Below are positions 19,310 to 29,910 of a DNA stretch of 64,000 nt, in pieces (the first letter of the stretch is position 1; every line of letters starts with the position of its first letter). The position numbers and the translations under genes were made by a program. The DNA is from Saccharomycodes ludwigii. Taxonomy: Eukaryota > Ascomycota > Saccharomycetes > Saccharomycodales > Saccharomycodaceae. The stretch is taken from NCBI RefSeq assembly GCF_020623625.1, contig NC_060206.1, positions 310,001 through 374,000 on the forward strand. Reading direction: 5' to 3'. The notes beneath the pieces were generated by a model, which was not told the origin of the DNA, ran no database searches, and saw only the letters and a program-made list of their open reading frames with translations.

Positions 19310-21772
19310 TCATCCCATCCTACTACTCCTACTATATTTGCTATATCTCACATCTGGATTAATAACTTTCAAAGCACCACCGCTTCCACGATTATAACTT
19401 TCGTCGTCGTCTTCATCATAATTATCATCGTCATCGTAGTCCTCAATTTCATTGTCATCTAGCTCATCATTGGAATCATTATGGTATGGGTTATAATCAT
19501 GAAATACTTCTTCAAATGAAGAAATTCTTCTATCGTTATTACCAAGGTCCAAATCAGTATAATGGTCGTCGATTTCGATTTCCTCTTCATTATCTTCCCC
19601 TGCATCTGCTTTATTGGCCTTTTTAGTGCTATGATTAATATCATTCTTTTCACCACTTCCAATCATACTTGAAGACCTTGTGGTGGAAGAGTCGTGGAAA
19701 TTGGTATCATCATTGGAACTATCATTATTATTATTAATATTATTTTCGTAGCCTTCGTCGTCATCATCGTCTCTAAATTCTTCGGCTATAATTGGTGCAA
19801 TCAAAGCGTGGTTGTTGTGCATGTTATTGGTACCATTACCATCACCATCACCATCAACAGACGCCTTATTTCTTAGTCTAGACGCAAAAGATCCTTTACT
19901 TCCCATGGTATTGTTTTTACTATTACCTCTTGCAAATCCCATGATCTTGAAACTATCCAGTCTTTTACCGCTTGTTGCACCATCACTCGTAGATTTACCA
20001 TTATTGTTGAAACTGGCAGTATTACTACTACTATTGGTAGTGATATTACTAGCGACTTCATCATCTTGTGGTGGCAATCCAAATGAATAAGGCTGATACT
20101 GTTTGGTTTCTTCTAAATCGGGTTTTTCGTTCTTCTTATGGTGCCTATACCACAAAATAAACAATATACATGATAATATTAAAATACCAACAACTACGCC
20201 AACAACAATACCAACGATAGCACCAGTACTTATGGATTTAGATACTGATGTTGATTTACCGTTGCTATTATATCCATTCATAGCAACAGCAGTATTTGAT
20301 GATGCCCCTGCATTTGTTGGTTGAACAGATCTCGTTTCTGTGATCACAATATATGAGGTCACAGGTGCATTGTTGCCGGAGGTGGTAATGTTGTTATTTG
20401 CACCATCGTTATTTGTGTTTATACTATGTGATAAGGTGGTTATTACACGGGAGGTGATTATTTCTGTAGTTAATTTGGGAATAATTGTAGTGGATGATCT
20501 CATAGATTGAGGCAAAGTGGTAGAACTTGTGGAAGTAGTAGAGCTTGTGGAAGTAGTAGAGCTTGTGGAAGTAGTAGAGCTTGTGGAAGTAGTAGAGCTT
20601 GTAGGAATAATAGAACTTGTAGAAGTAGTAGAGCTTGTAGGAATAATAGAACTTGTAGGAATAATAGAACTTGTAGGAATAATAGAACTTGTAGGAATAA
20701 TAGAACTTGTAGGAATAGTAGAACTTGTAGAAATAATAGAACTTGTAGAAATAATAGAACTTGTAGAAATAATAGAACTTGTGGGAACAACAGAGCTTGT
20801 AGAAATAATAGAACTTGTGGGAACAACAGAGCTTGCAGAACTAGTAGATATTATGCTTTGTGTAAGTAGTAAAGTTGAACTTGTCATAATTGATGAAATT
20901 GAACTACTTTGTACGCTTGAAGAACTTACCGTGATGGAAATACTTAGTACAGTTGACACACTAGAAGTACTTGGAATATTCGAGCTAGTACTAGCAGTGC
21001 TACTATAACTTAAAATAGTTGACGTAACAGGGTTAAAATTAGAACTCGTATATAATACACTGGAAATACTATCAATATCGGAACTAATACCACTGGAACT
21101 GGCAGAAAAATAAATAGAACTAACAATATTAGAAATGGAAGAAGAGGAACTGAGTACACTGGTAGTTAAATAATTGTATTGAGCGGAACTAGTTAAAATC
21201 TGAGAAGAATAATAATTGGAAGTGGAGGTGGAAGAAGTAGGTGTAGAGATACTACTGGTAGAAGTTGAAGAAATAAGTGTGGAAGTACTACTGGCAGAAG
21301 TTGAAGAAGTAAGTGTAGAAGTACTACTAATAGTATCCTGTAGTTGTCCCAAATCATTAGCATTAACATAAATATTTAAATATCCATCACCACCACACAT
21401 TTGTTGAGGATACCCATTACAACCAACATTACAATTAGTCGAGTCAACACTTTGTAGCTCGGTCAAAAACTCAGCTGACGAACCACAGTAACATGTTCCA
21501 CCATCCAATAACCCCAAAATGCTTTCCCCATCACATTGTTCTTCACACCAACCCACACTTTGATAAATATATTCTCCCTTACTTGTTAAATATTGCTGTA
21601 CATCACTTAATTTATAACAACCCTGCGAATCGAAGATATCTGCCAAAACTGGTGTGGTGTTTAGGAGAACTAAAAATGAAAACACTAGCATAAATAAAGA
21701 CGAAAATCGTATTGATCCAAAAGTCCCATTATTATTAGCATAATAACAATAATAAAAAATAGAGATTAACAT
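19310..21772 (-). CDS. WSC2: WSC-family cell-wall stress sensor
   Basis: Plasma-membrane mechanosensor feeding Rho1-Pkc1 cell-wall-integrity signalling. 820 residues, much longer than S. cerevisiae Wsc2 (503). Order: signal sequence (a second in-frame Met at 21691 precedes the core FSFLVLLNTTPVLA and could be the true start); WSC domain at about 48-138 with eight cysteines (QGCYKL, GWCEEQC, GTCYCGS, TNCNVGC, QQMCGG); a very long Ser/Thr stalk (about 150-480) holding near-identical 18-base tandem repeats; one transmembrane helix near residue 515-540 (AIVGIVVGVVVGILILSCIL); and a cytoplasmic tail of about 280 residues rich in Asp, Glu and Asn. The stalk should be heavily O-mannosylated and act as a spring. 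Assignment to WSC2 rests on synteny with MRPL10 and POP3. Confidence 0.9.
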   Translation of the reverse strand: MLISIFYYCYYANNNGTFGSIRFSSLFMLVFSFLVLLNTTPVLADIFDSQGCYKLSDVQQYLTSKGEYIYQSVGWCEEQCDGESILGLLDGGTCYCGSSAEFLTELQSVDSTNCNVGCNGYPQQMCGGDGYLNIYVNANDLGQLQDTISSTSTLTSSTSASSTSTLISSTSTSSISTPTSSTSTSNYYSSQILTSSAQYNYLTTSVLSSSSSISNIVSSIYFSASSSGISSDIDSISSVLYTSSNFNPVTSTILSYSSTASTSSNIPSTSSVSTVLSISITVSSSSVQSSSISSIMTSSTLLLTQSIISTSSASSVVPTSSIISTSSVVPTSSIISTSSIISTSSIISTSSTIPTSSIIPTSSIIPTSSIIPTSSIIPTSSTTSTSSIIPTSSTTSTSSTTSTSSTTSTSSTTSTSSTTLPQSMRSSTTIIPKLTTEIITSRVITTLSHSINTNNDGANNNITTSGNNAPVTSYIVITETRSVQPTNAGASSNTAVAMNGYNSNGKSTSVSKSISTGAIVGIVVGVVVGILILSCILFILWYRHHKKNEKPDLEETKQYQPYSFGLPPQDDEVASNITTNSSSNTASFNNNGKSTSDGATSGKRLDSFKIMGFARGNSKNNTMGSKGSFASRLRNKASVDGDGDGNGTNNMHNNHALIAPIIAEEFRDDDDDEGYENNINNNNDSSNDDTNFHDSSTTRSSSMIGSGEKNDINHSTKKANKADAGEDNEEEIEIDDHYTDLDLGNNDRRISSFEEVFHDYNPYHNDSNDELDDNEIEDYDDDDNYDEDDDESYNRGSGGALKVINPDVRYSKYSRSSRMG
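20515..20850 (-). repeat. 18-base tandem repeat coding the WSC stalk
   Basis: Around 18 copies of an 18-base unit (for example AATAATAGAACTTGTAGG on the plus strand) coding six-residue Ser/Thr units of the types IIPTSS and TTSTSS. The period is a multiple of three, so copy-number change keeps the frame. Confidence 0.88.
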
Positions 21773-23043
21773 AATATTCTATCTCTATGAATATGTCAAT
21801 GGGTATATATGTATATGCTTTTTCGTTTTACAATTATTATTATACCTTTAATATTGATAATCTCCGTTTGGTGTTTTTCTTGCTACCCTAGATGCCTAGT
21901 TGTATGGGCTCGACTCATTGTTTAAAGCACTAATTAAAAATTAATAAATGAATATATATATATATATATATATATATGCGTGAAATAAGATCTCGAGCTT
22001 TAAAAAAAAAAAAGAAAAAACAACAACAACAACAACAACAACCAATCAATAAGTCCCTTTGTCATATTTATTTTGTATTTACCTTTGAGATCTACGCTCT
22101 TATCTGTGTATAACAATAGAAATAAATATGTGGGTAAAAGAAAGAATTAAACTGCGGTATTTTCTGGGACTTGTTAAGAGCAGGGAAAAAGAAAAAAAGC
22201 GAAAGCTTTATTTATTTTTATTTTTATTTTTATTTTTATTTTTATTTTTGTTTTTCGTATATTTGAAAATAAAAGAAGCATTGATAAACAAACAAACAAG
22301 TAAATAATATATAATATTATCTCTTTTTTTATTTTAGTTTCTATTACTTATCAGTCAGAACTATACCAAGTAAATGTATACTTTTGGTTATAAAACCAGT
22401 TAAGGATATGCATCACGTGCTTTAAAGAATAAAAGCATTATTTGTAATATGTATAATTATTTCCCTTTCTATCCCTCCACTCTTCCCCTATATATCCGAG
22501 CATCTCGTGATTGGCGGAATACTGTTCGGACAATATGGTTTGTGTGCGATATGTCATAATAAGTTTTATTTTTTTGTTAGGGGAATCGAAATAATCAGCT
22601 ACGGTTGATTACTGTGGCAAAAACACATTTTACAGCAGGGGCCGTAACTGCAAAAAAAAAATAAAAAAAAAAAAAAAAAATCAATTGTGATTCGGACCCT
22701 TCCATTTCCCGCGTTCGGACTTTTCATTATATTTTTCCTTTTTCCTTTTTCCTTTTTTCTTTTTCCCTTTTCTTTTTTTCCTTTTCCCTTCTTCGTTTTC
22801 CTTTTATTCTTGTCTTCCTTTCCACAATGGGATGAATAGCTAATTATCTACTAACTCATAAAAAACTGTGTTAATTTAAATCCCGATTGATAACAGATTT
22901 TGAGCCGGTCATCTTCCTTTCCTTTCCCTTCCCTTTTTTTAAGGATATAATACGTTATGTCCAAACCCAATGCACTAATTTTCAAAAGTAGATAAAATAA
23001 TAACTACATAACACATCCTATCGTTATTCCATCGATAACAGAA
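21773..23043. other. Divergent promoter region of WSC2-like and POP3
   Basis: Contains an AT-dinucleotide run (about 21949-21977), a CAA run (22020-22043), a TTTTTA tandem array (22207-22250), an ATCACGTG site at 22412-22419, a TGTGGCAAAA sequence at 22612-22621 that resembles but does not match the Rpn4 PACE site, and CCTTTT tracts (22735-22800). The motif TTCGGAC occurs three times (about 22525, 22692 and 22715). No gene seen. Confidence 0.55.
22207..22250. repeat. TTTTTA tandem repeat
   Basis: About seven copies of a 6-base T-rich unit in the WSC2/POP3 intergenic region. Confidence 0.75.
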
Positions 23044-23856
23044 ATGGCAATAACTTTAAAAGACGCTAACAAAACAGTTCCTGTTAAAAGACAGGTTTAT
23101 CAACCTATTTTAGAAAATCCTTACACCTCTTCCTCTCAAGATTTTCCTCATGTCAATGAGCAACAAGAAATTAAAACATTATTAGAAATAACTGTTCTAC
23201 AACCTTTTTCTAAAAACCCTAATGGTGCGCTTAAGATAGGGTTTAACCAAGTTTACCAATATTTGGAAAATATTATTAAAAACCAGACCGTATTGAGTAG
23301 CAACACTACTGATAATGAAATAAGTGACAGTGATCGCGGTATTTATTTGTTTGTTTGTAATAAAGACGGAGTTTCTCCAGTTTTATATTCTCAATTTCCA
23401 ATGATGATTTCATTGTGTAGTTCGAAATATATGAAAATAAAAAAAAAAGAGACCAAAAATATCCCATTTAAGTTAATCCAGTTACCTGAAGGCTCATATA
23501 AGTTATTCAGCAAATATATAAACGTTGAAGAGAATAAGAAAAGAGATACCACTGTTGATAACAAATTCGAAGAACACCATGGATTATTGTTGATTCCTGG
23601 CAAGTTCATACCCAATGCCTTACAAAAGAAAATTGTTTCTAATGTTGGTGATGTGAATATATCGTGGTTAAATGATTATATTAATAGTGTCAGAGGCGAT
23701 AATAATAACGATTATAGTTCTCCTTTTATAAGTTGTGCTAAGAATTTGAAAATGCTTAGTACTTCGGTCCCATTGAATAAAAATAAAGTTAGAAAGGGTA
23801 AAGTGCTGAAAAAGAAGAAGAACATGGTATCTCAACAACAGTCCAAAAAGAAATAA
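23044..23856 (+). CDS. POP3: RNase P / RNase MRP subunit Pop3
   Basis: Protein subunit of nuclear RNase P (tRNA 5' maturation) and RNase MRP (rRNA processing), with an L7Ae-like fold. 270 residues against 195 in S. cerevisiae. Seen: KRQVYQPILENPYTSS near the N-terminus, aligning well with Pop3 KRRQVYKPVLDNPFT; IYLFVCNKDGVSPVLYSQFP (Pop3 CLFVCNKD); FKLIQLPEGSYKLFSKY; HGLLLIPGKF; ISWLNDYIN; and a strongly basic C-terminus. The extra length is spread through internal inserts (after the first block and around NVEENKKRDTTVDN). Synteny with MRPL10 and the WSC gene strengthens the call. Confidence 0.88.
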   Translation: MAITLKDANKTVPVKRQVYQPILENPYTSSSQDFPHVNEQQEIKTLLEITVLQPFSKNPNGALKIGFNQVYQYLENIIKNQTVLSSNTTDNEISDSDRGIYLFVCNKDGVSPVLYSQFPMMISLCSSKYMKIKKKETKNIPFKLIQLPEGSYKLFSKYINVEENKKRDTTVDNKFEEHHGLLLIPGKFIPNALQKKIVSNVGDVNISWLNDYINSVRGDNNNDYSSPFISCAKNLKMLSTSVPLNKNKVRKGKVLKKKKNMVSQQQSKKK

Positions 23857-24229
23857 GTTGGGTGTATTAGAAAATAAAAAAAATTCATTGGTAAGTCATG
23901 AGTTTAATTTTTGAATTATAGTGTTGGAGAGTGATAAAAAGAAAAAAAAAAAAAAAAAAAAAATAATAAATTAAAAAATTTCTATATCTTGAAAGGTTTT
24001 TATTTCATAAATTTGCCTCTTTTATTATATTCACTACAAGCTTCTTTTATAGTTATTAATTCCGAAATTCGAAATCTGAAGTACGAATGATTAAAAATAT
24101 CAAAAAAAAAAAAAAAAAAAATTTTGAAAAATTTGAAAATTTGTTTTTGTTTATATATCTATCTATTTATTTACCTTTTTGCCTAATCAGGACTATTTCC
24201 TAATTAGGATATTTTGTAAATAAAGGAAT

Positions 24230-24261
<32 letters not shown>

Positions 24262-24550
24262 CCCTTTCCCTTTCAAATTATAATTATAATATTTGTTTAA
24301 AACTTTATCCAATGCTCAACCAATATATATATATATATATATATTTGTCTGTGTACAATTTAAGAGTCATTTTTCTTTCAAATAATTGTGGGAACTCTCT
24401 TTTTATTTTATTTTTAATTTATTTTTTTTTTTTTAAAAAAAAAGAAAGTATCCCTCTATATCACAATTATCATCACCATTTGCAATTATACAGTAAAAAC
24501 TCGTTAAAACAGAAAAGAAATCAAATAAAATATTAGAGGATATAGTAAAG
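23857..24550. other. CHS2 promoter region
   Basis: Holds poly-A and poly-T tracts (23942-23963, 24102-24120, 24233-24260), an AT run (24326-24344) and an Mcm1-Forkhead composite site (listed separately). No gene seen. Confidence 0.55.
24199..24224 (+). promoter_or_regulatory. Mcm1-Forkhead composite site upstream of CHS2
   Basis: CCTAATTAGG at 24199-24208 is a full match to the Mcm1 consensus CCNNNWWRGG. After 7 bases, GTAAATAAA at 24216-24224 is a full match to the Forkhead consensus RTAAAYAAA. A near match CCTAATCAGG precedes at 24182-24191. The site lies about 330 bases upstream of the CHS2 start. In S. cerevisiae CHS2 belongs to the mitotic CLB2 cluster controlled by Mcm1-Fkh2-Ndd1, so the arrangement fits; occupancy is inferred. 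Confidence 0.65.
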
Positions 24551-27500
24551 ATGCCACCATCATCTCGTCTAATTAATCCCTTTATGGATAAGCACGAGGT
24601 TCCAGTAATTCGATCACCGGAAAGGAGCAATCCACCTCCTTCTTGGAGATATAACAATCACAATAATAATATTAATAATATTAGGGCCACTCCACCAAGA
24701 CCAAGTGATTTTGATGAACAAGATGAGGATGCTGATGATTATGATGCGTATAGTGAAGAAAATAGTGAAGCATCATCAATTATATATTCCCAAATCCAAC
24801 ATCAACAACAATCACCATCTAAGGCCGCTTTAAGGTATTCTCCCCAAAGAAAACAACAATATCAACGTTACGGTACACAATCACCTTTTATACCAAGGCA
24901 TCAAGCAACACAAATGGAAAGCCCAAAACGTAATGAGAGGGTGGTTATTGAAATCGATTCGGAAAATGATGACGAAGAACGTATGGCTCATAATAACGAC
25001 AATACCATTAATAGACTAAATAACAATAAGCATAGTGCTGAGGCTAACGGTGTTTATGAATCTGATTTTTATGATTTATATTCCAATAACAATAATACCA
25101 AGAATTCTCCAAACAAAACCAACAACCTACGCTTTTCTGAGAATTATACTAATACTGGAATAGGGCCACGTCCTGATTTTGATGATGATGAGAATGAACA
25201 AGGCAGAGATGACGATGAAGAAAGTGATTTTAATAACAAGAGCGTGCCTGTAAATGAACTAGATGTTGATATTTCCAATGTTGGTGGTCATGGTACCAAC
25301 TACGACAACGAAAAAAAGGAAAGCATGGATAGATTAAGGACTGTTTCCACAAAATCCTCGTTTACAACATATGCTAAATCTCTGGAGGATGACGACGGCT
25401 CGACCATTTTCAGCGGTGACACCTTTGACAACACACGATTTCCTGCCCAACATCCTCAGCTGAAATATGTCAGAAGGGGCAATTCAACGGTACGTCCAAA
25501 ACCACCCAAGAAAAAGGCCACCAAGATTTTAACTTTGGATAATCCAATTCCAAAAGGTATTTTGGAGGTGTTACCCAGGAGGAATTCACCTGAGTTTACG
25601 GAGATGCGGTATACTGCATGTACTGCTGATCCGAATGATTGTGTAGAGGAAGGGTACAGTCTAAGATTTGCTGATATGAACAGGGAATGCCAAATAGCTG
25701 TTTGCATTACGATGTATAATGAAGATAAGTATTGTTTGGCGAGAACTTTACATTCAATCATGAGAAACGTTAGTTATTTATGTAAAAGGGAAAAATCCAA
25801 AGTTTGGGGTCCAAATGGCTGGAAAAAAGTTCAAGTGATTATCATTAGTGACGGTAGAGCTAAGATTAATAAGGGGTCATTGGACTACTTAACTTCCTTG
25901 GGGATTTATCAAGAGGATATGGCAAAGAGTACAGTTAATGGACAAGCAGTCAAAGCACATATTTTTGAATTGACGTCTCAAATTTCTATTGATGATGAGT
26001 TAAACTATATCAGCAAAGATCTAGTTCCAGTCCAAATTGTGTTTTGTTTGAAAGAGGAAAACCAGAAAAAAATTAATTCACATCGTTGGTTGTTTAACGC
26101 ATTTTGTCCAATATTGGACTCTACCGTCGTTGCTCTGGTTGATGTTGGTACTAGGCTGAATGACTCTGCTTTATACCACATGTGGAAAGCGTTTGATATG
26201 GATTCTAATGTTGCCGGTGTTGCTGGTCAAATCAAAACAATGAAGGGTAAATATGGCTTGAAGTTGTTAAACCCACTAGTTGCCTCCCAAAATTTTGAGT
26301 ACAAAATGTCAAATATATTGGACAAACCACTGGAATCTGTTTTCGGTTACATTTCAGTTTTGCCTGGGGCTCTTTCTGCTTACCGATACAGAGCCTTGAA
26401 AAACCATCCGGATGGCACCGGTCCCTTACATTCTTATTTCCTGGGTGAAAACCAAGAAAATGCGAATCGTGATGTTTTCACCGCAAATATGTATCTAGCA
26501 GAAGATAGAATTTTGTGTTGGGAGTTAGTTGCCAAGAGAGATGCCAAATGGATCTTAAAATATGTCAAAGAGGCCACCGGCGAGACTGATGTCCCCGAAG
26601 AGCCACCTGAATTTATTTCGCAAAGAAGGAGATGGTTGAATGGTGCAATGTTTGCTGCTTTATATGCCCAATTACATTTTTATCAAATTTGGAAAACCAA
26701 GCATTCATTTATTAGAAAGTTTTTTTTCCACCTTGAATTTTTTTATCAATTGGTCCAATTTTTATTTTCATGGTTTTCCATTGCTAATTTCTTTTTGACG
26801 TTTTACTATTTAGCTGGTTCGATGAATGTCATCATTAAGCATGGTATAGTTCTTTTCACATTTTTCAAGTATCTGTTGATTTGTACTATTTGTGCTTTGT
26901 TCATTATATCTATGGGTAATAGACCACAAGGTGCCAATCACTTATTTATAAGCTCCATGGTAATCTTAAGTATATGTTCTACATATGCTTTGATTACCGG
27001 TTTGGTTTTCTCTTTTAAAACGTTGAAAGCCACTGATACTTCGTATCACGTTTTCTTGGATGTTGTTGTATCATTATTGTCTACCTATGGATTATACGCC
27101 TTTACTTCGATTATGTATTTAGATCCATGGCATATCATTACTTCGATTGTGCAATACTTGTTAATGTTACCAACTTTTGTTTGCACTTTACAAATTTTTG
27201 CCTTTTGTAATACACATGATGTTTCCTGGGGTACCAAAGGCTCTACCAAGGAACAAAAACCTAAAAGTGAGGCCGTTGTTAAAGAGGGGCCAGATGGACA
27301 AACTGTTATTACGGGTACTGAGTGGCCACAAGACATTGATAAAAAATATATTGAAATTAGAAACAGATTGAAGGAAAATGAGGTTGTTAAAAAGAAAACT
27401 GACCCGGTGGAGAAAAATAACGATTATTATAGAGATGTTAGAACAAGAATCGTGATGTTATGGATGTTGTCTAATTTAGTTATGTGTATGATTGTTACAC

Positions 27501-27718
27501 AGGTGTATGCTGCAGATGAGATCTCCAATAACAAATATTTGGCATTTGTGTTGTGGAGTGTTGCTGCTTTGGCATTATTTAGATCTTTCTTTTCTATGAC
27601 CTTTTTATTTTTACAATATCTACGGATGATCATCAGTTATAAGCACAAATTGGAAAGAAATGGTTCATGGAGGATACCAAAATTATCATTATCTAACCCT
27701 TTCAAGGGTAAACAGTAA
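24551..27718 (+). CDS. CHS2: Chitin synthase 2 (primary septum, class II)
   Basis: Plasma-membrane family 2 glycosyltransferase making the chitin primary septum at cytokinesis from UDP-GlcNAc. 1055 residues against 963. The disordered N-terminal ~310 residues keep the landmarks of S. cerevisiae Chs2: NPFM near the start and several Ser-Pro sites ([29 protein letters not shown]) that in Chs2 are Cdk1 sites holding the protein in the ER until mitotic exit. Then [65 protein letters not shown] (EDR) and [13 protein letters not shown] near residue 690, all catalytic family motifs, followed by a C-terminal cluster of membrane helices with [15 protein letters not shown]. The N-terminal extra length is Asn/Asp-rich. 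The N-terminal SP sites and body identity exclude CHS1 and CHS3. Confidence 0.97.
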   Translation: MPPSSRLINPFMDKHEVPVIRSPERSNPPPSWRYNNHNNNINNIRATPPRPSDFDEQDEDADDYDAYSEENSEASSIIYSQIQHQQQSPSKAALRYSPQRKQQYQRYGTQSPFIPRHQATQMESPKRNERVVIEIDSENDDEERMAHNNDNTINRLNNNKHSAEANGVYESDFYDLYSNNNNTKNSPNKTNNLRFSENYTNTGIGPRPDFDDDENEQGRDDDEESDFNNKSVPVNELDVDISNVGGHGTNYDNEKKESMDRLRTVSTKSSFTTYAKSLEDDDGSTIFSGDTFDNTRFPAQHPQLKYVRRGNSTVRPKPPKKKATKILTLDNPIPKGILEVLPRRNSPEFTEMRYTACTADPNDCVEEGYSLRFADMNRECQIAVCITMYNEDKYCLARTLHSIMRNVSYLCKREKSKVWGPNGWKKVQVIIISDGRAKINKGSLDYLTSLGIYQEDMAKSTVNGQAVKAHIFELTSQISIDDELNYISKDLVPVQIVFCLKEENQKKINSHRWLFNAFCPILDSTVVALVDVGTRLNDSALYHMWKAFDMDSNVAGVAGQIKTMKGKYGLKLLNPLVASQNFEYKMSNILDKPLESVFGYISVLPGALSAYRYRALKNHPDGTGPLHSYFLGENQENANRDVFTANMYLAEDRILCWELVAKRDAKWILKYVKEATGETDVPEEPPEFISQRRRWLNGAMFAALYAQLHFYQIWKTKHSFIRKFFFHLEFFYQLVQFLFSWFSIANFFLTFYYLAGSMNVIIKHGIVLFTFFKYLLICTICALFIISMGNRPQGANHLFISSMVILSICSTYALITGLVFSFKTLKATDTSYHVFLDVVVSLLSTYGLYAFTSIMYLDPWHIITSIVQYLLMLPTFVCTLQIFAFCNTHDVSWGTKGSTKEQKPKSEAVVKEGPDGQTVITGTEWPQDIDKKYIEIRNRLKENEVVKKKTDPVEKNNDYYRDVRTRIVMLWMLSNLVMCMIVTQVYAADEISNNKYLAFVLWSVAALALFRSFFSMTFLFLQYLRMIISYKHKLERNGSWRIPKLSLSNPFKGKQ

Positions 27719-28056
27719 AAAAAAAAAAAAAAAAGAGACTTTTATTTCCAATTTTTTTTTTTCCTTTCTTTTTAGTTCCTAGACTTAGATATAGAAATAC
27801 CCATGTTATTTTTTTTTTTTTTTTATAATTTCCCCTTTCATCATAGTTAGTTTATTTTTTTTGTACGTATATTATATTTAATTCTTTATCAATTTTTATT
27901 TATTTTTTTATTTTTTTTATTTTTTGTTAGTGATCTTAACAAAAGACGTAAACACCAATGAATATTCCAAAGAATGCATGTAAATTTATTATTTATTTAA
28001 AGATACACATTCATATATAATTGTTCTGTTTAGTTTGAGTTATTTCCCCTTTTATT
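27719..28056. other. Convergent 3' intergenic region, CHS2/PYD3
   Basis: Poly-A directly after the CHS2 stop and several poly-T tracts (27754-27763, 27810-27824, 27907-27924), as expected for terminators of convergent genes. No gene seen. Confidence 0.55.
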
Positions 28057-29412
28057 TTACTTGGCAGCTCTGTGATTATCATAATTAATAACAGCTTGTA
28101 ACAAAACCTTGAATCCATTTTCAATTTCTTCAGGGGACGAATACTCGTGATAATTATGGGATAAACCATTCTTGGAAGGAATAAAAATCATGGAGGTTGG
28201 ACAATGTAAAGAAGTTAGACAAGAATCGTGACCCGCACCAGAAGTAATCGTTCTAACTTTATCTTTAGGAAATTGAGCATAGGCAGATCTAGAGACACAC
28301 TCAATACAAGTTTTATTGAAATGAACAGCTGGATTGTATTGTAATATTTCCGTTTTAATTTCACAACCCTCTTCCGTAATTATTTGTGCAAATTCTTCAG
28401 TGGCTTCTTTTACAATCTGTTTAAGAGTTTCATCAGAAGTATGCCTGAAATCGGTAGTAAAAGAAACTTCCCCTGGAATAATATTAACTGAATATGGCAG
28501 AGCGTCAATAACACCACAGGTAAACAAACCTTTGTATTTTTTGGCAAGCTTATTAGCAGCAATAATCATTTTGGAAGAAGCCAATAGGGCGTCATGTCTT
28601 AACTCCCATGGGGTAGTACCAGCATGAGCACCTTGTCCAGTAACGATAATCTTTTGCCAATGCCACGATTGGACACCAACAACAATGCCAATGTCCTTTT
28701 TTTCATTTTCTAATATTGGACCTTGTTCAATGTGCAACTCAAAGATACCATGGAAGTTTTGACCGGATTCATAAGAAGCGTCAATATCACCTAAATATCC
28801 CGTATTGGTTAAAGATTCATAAACAGATTCCGGAGTATCCTCACCAATAGACATAAGTTCATAAGCCTCTTTCAAAGGCAAGGCATGTGCCCAAACAGAA
28901 GAACCAGTACAAGCCATGGGAAATCTAGCACCTTCTTCATTAAACCAACAAACAACACAGACATCATAATTTGGAACGTAGTTATTTTCCTTAAAAGTAC
29001 GCAATACTTCCAAACCAGCTAGCACACCCAAGATACCATCATACTTGCCAGCAGCTGGTTGAGTATCCAAATGAGAACCAATACCGGTAGGCAGTTCGCC
29101 ACTATTTTTACCGGGAAATATAGCAAAAATATTACCAATCTTATCAATTTTGATACTACACCCTAAATTCTTACACTGGTTAATAAACCAAGTTCTCATT
29201 TCCCCATCAACTTTAGTGCCTGCCAATCTTCTCATACCAAATTCATGACGTGCTGGACCCCATCTATCAAGACCACCATATTGTTCGCCAGTATTAATAA
29301 TTGTATCATTTAAACGGCCGCTTACGATATCCAATGGAACAATCCCAGGTAAGGACAAGGTACCAACTGGCAAAGAGGTTGTTGCGCTTTTATTTGATTG
29401 TGTGGTTGACAT
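28057..29412 (-). CDS. PYD3: Beta-alanine synthase (N-carbamoyl-beta-alanine amidohydrolase)
   Basis: Last step of reductive pyrimidine degradation: hydrolyses N-carbamoyl-beta-alanine to beta-alanine, CO2 and ammonia. 451 residues, close to the 455 of Lachancea (Saccharomyces) kluyveri Pyd3. M20/ArgE-DapE-type dizinc peptidase fold: GSHLDTQPAAGKYDGILGVL (zinc His and bridging Asp), VVCWFNEEGARFPMACTGS (catalytic Glu), FELHIEQGPILE (zinc His), GQGAHAGTTPWELRHDAL in the dimerisation lid, and GAGHDSCLTSLHCPTSMIFI near the end. I use the ATG at 29412; the frame runs 12 codons further but has only a TTG there. Allantoate amidohydrolases share the fold, so the substrate is inferred from overall similarity. 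It converges with CHS2 and diverges from ARG1. Confidence 0.9.
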   Translation of the reverse strand: MSTTQSNKSATTSLPVGTLSLPGIVPLDIVSGRLNDTIINTGEQYGGLDRWGPARHEFGMRRLAGTKVDGEMRTWFINQCKNLGCSIKIDKIGNIFAIFPGKNSGELPTGIGSHLDTQPAAGKYDGILGVLAGLEVLRTFKENNYVPNYDVCVVCWFNEEGARFPMACTGSSVWAHALPLKEAYELMSIGEDTPESVYESLTNTGYLGDIDASYESGQNFHGIFELHIEQGPILENEKKDIGIVVGVQSWHWQKIIVTGQGAHAGTTPWELRHDALLASSKMIIAANKLAKKYKGLFTCGVIDALPYSVNIIPGEVSFTTDFRHTSDETLKQIVKEATEEFAQIITEEGCEIKTEILQYNPAVHFNKTCIECVSRSAYAQFPKDKVRTITSGAGHDSCLTSLHCPTSMIFIPSKNGLSHNYHEYSSPEEIENGFKVLLQAVINYDNHRAAK

Positions 29413-29842
29413 TTTCCTTTTTTTTTTTTTCTTTCTTTTCTTGCTCAAATAGTAATTTTCTATCTAAGCTTTATCAGGGGAATATATATAATTAAGAGAA
29501 TAAATACACTTATTTCCTCAGGAACTGCTTTTCTTTTTATTTATTATTATTTTTTTTGTTGGTTTTACTTTGACAGTTTTAAATATATGAAAATACACTG
29601 ACATTATGGGTGGAATTGTTACAATTAAAGGCAAACAAGACCTAAAAAAAAAAAAGGTTTTTGATAAATACAACTTGGACAAAAAAAAAAAAAAAAAAGT
29701 ATAATAATGATTATCTTTATATATTCATTTAATGTCATTTTAGTTTTTTTTCTATTTTGTACTGAGATTGCAATTCGAATAATATTTTTTTTTTTTTTTT
29801 TTTTTTTTGACAGCGCAAATAAAATAAAGATAAGAAAAATAC

Positions 29843-29910
29843 TTTTTTTTAATCGAGGTACGAACTTCACTAACAAAGAACAAACTATTAGTTTTTTTTT
29901 TAATCGAGGT
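29843..29910. repeat. Direct repeat of T8-AATCGAGGT
   Basis: The sequence TTTTTTTTAATCGAGGT occurs twice, with its starts 51 bases apart (29843-29859 and 29894-29910, the second within a longer T-run). Function unknown; could be a small duplication. Confidence 0.7.

Noticed and set aside
20507-21008. Arg/Asn/Cys-rich and Val/Glu/Leu-rich frames opposite the WSC gene
   Set aside because: Antisense translations of the 18-base stalk repeat.
22412-22419. ATCACGTG as a centromere CDEI element
   Set aside because: No CDEIII partner within about 80-200 bases; same for ATCACGTG at 61616.
22612-22621. TGTGGCAAAA as an Rpn4 PACE site
   Set aside because: Differs from GGTGGCAAA at a core position and is near POP3/WSC2 genes, which are not proteasome genes.
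29413-29448. Lys-rich N-terminal extension of PYD3
   Set aside because: Begins at TTG and reads through a poly-T/C leader; ATG at 29412 matches the family length.
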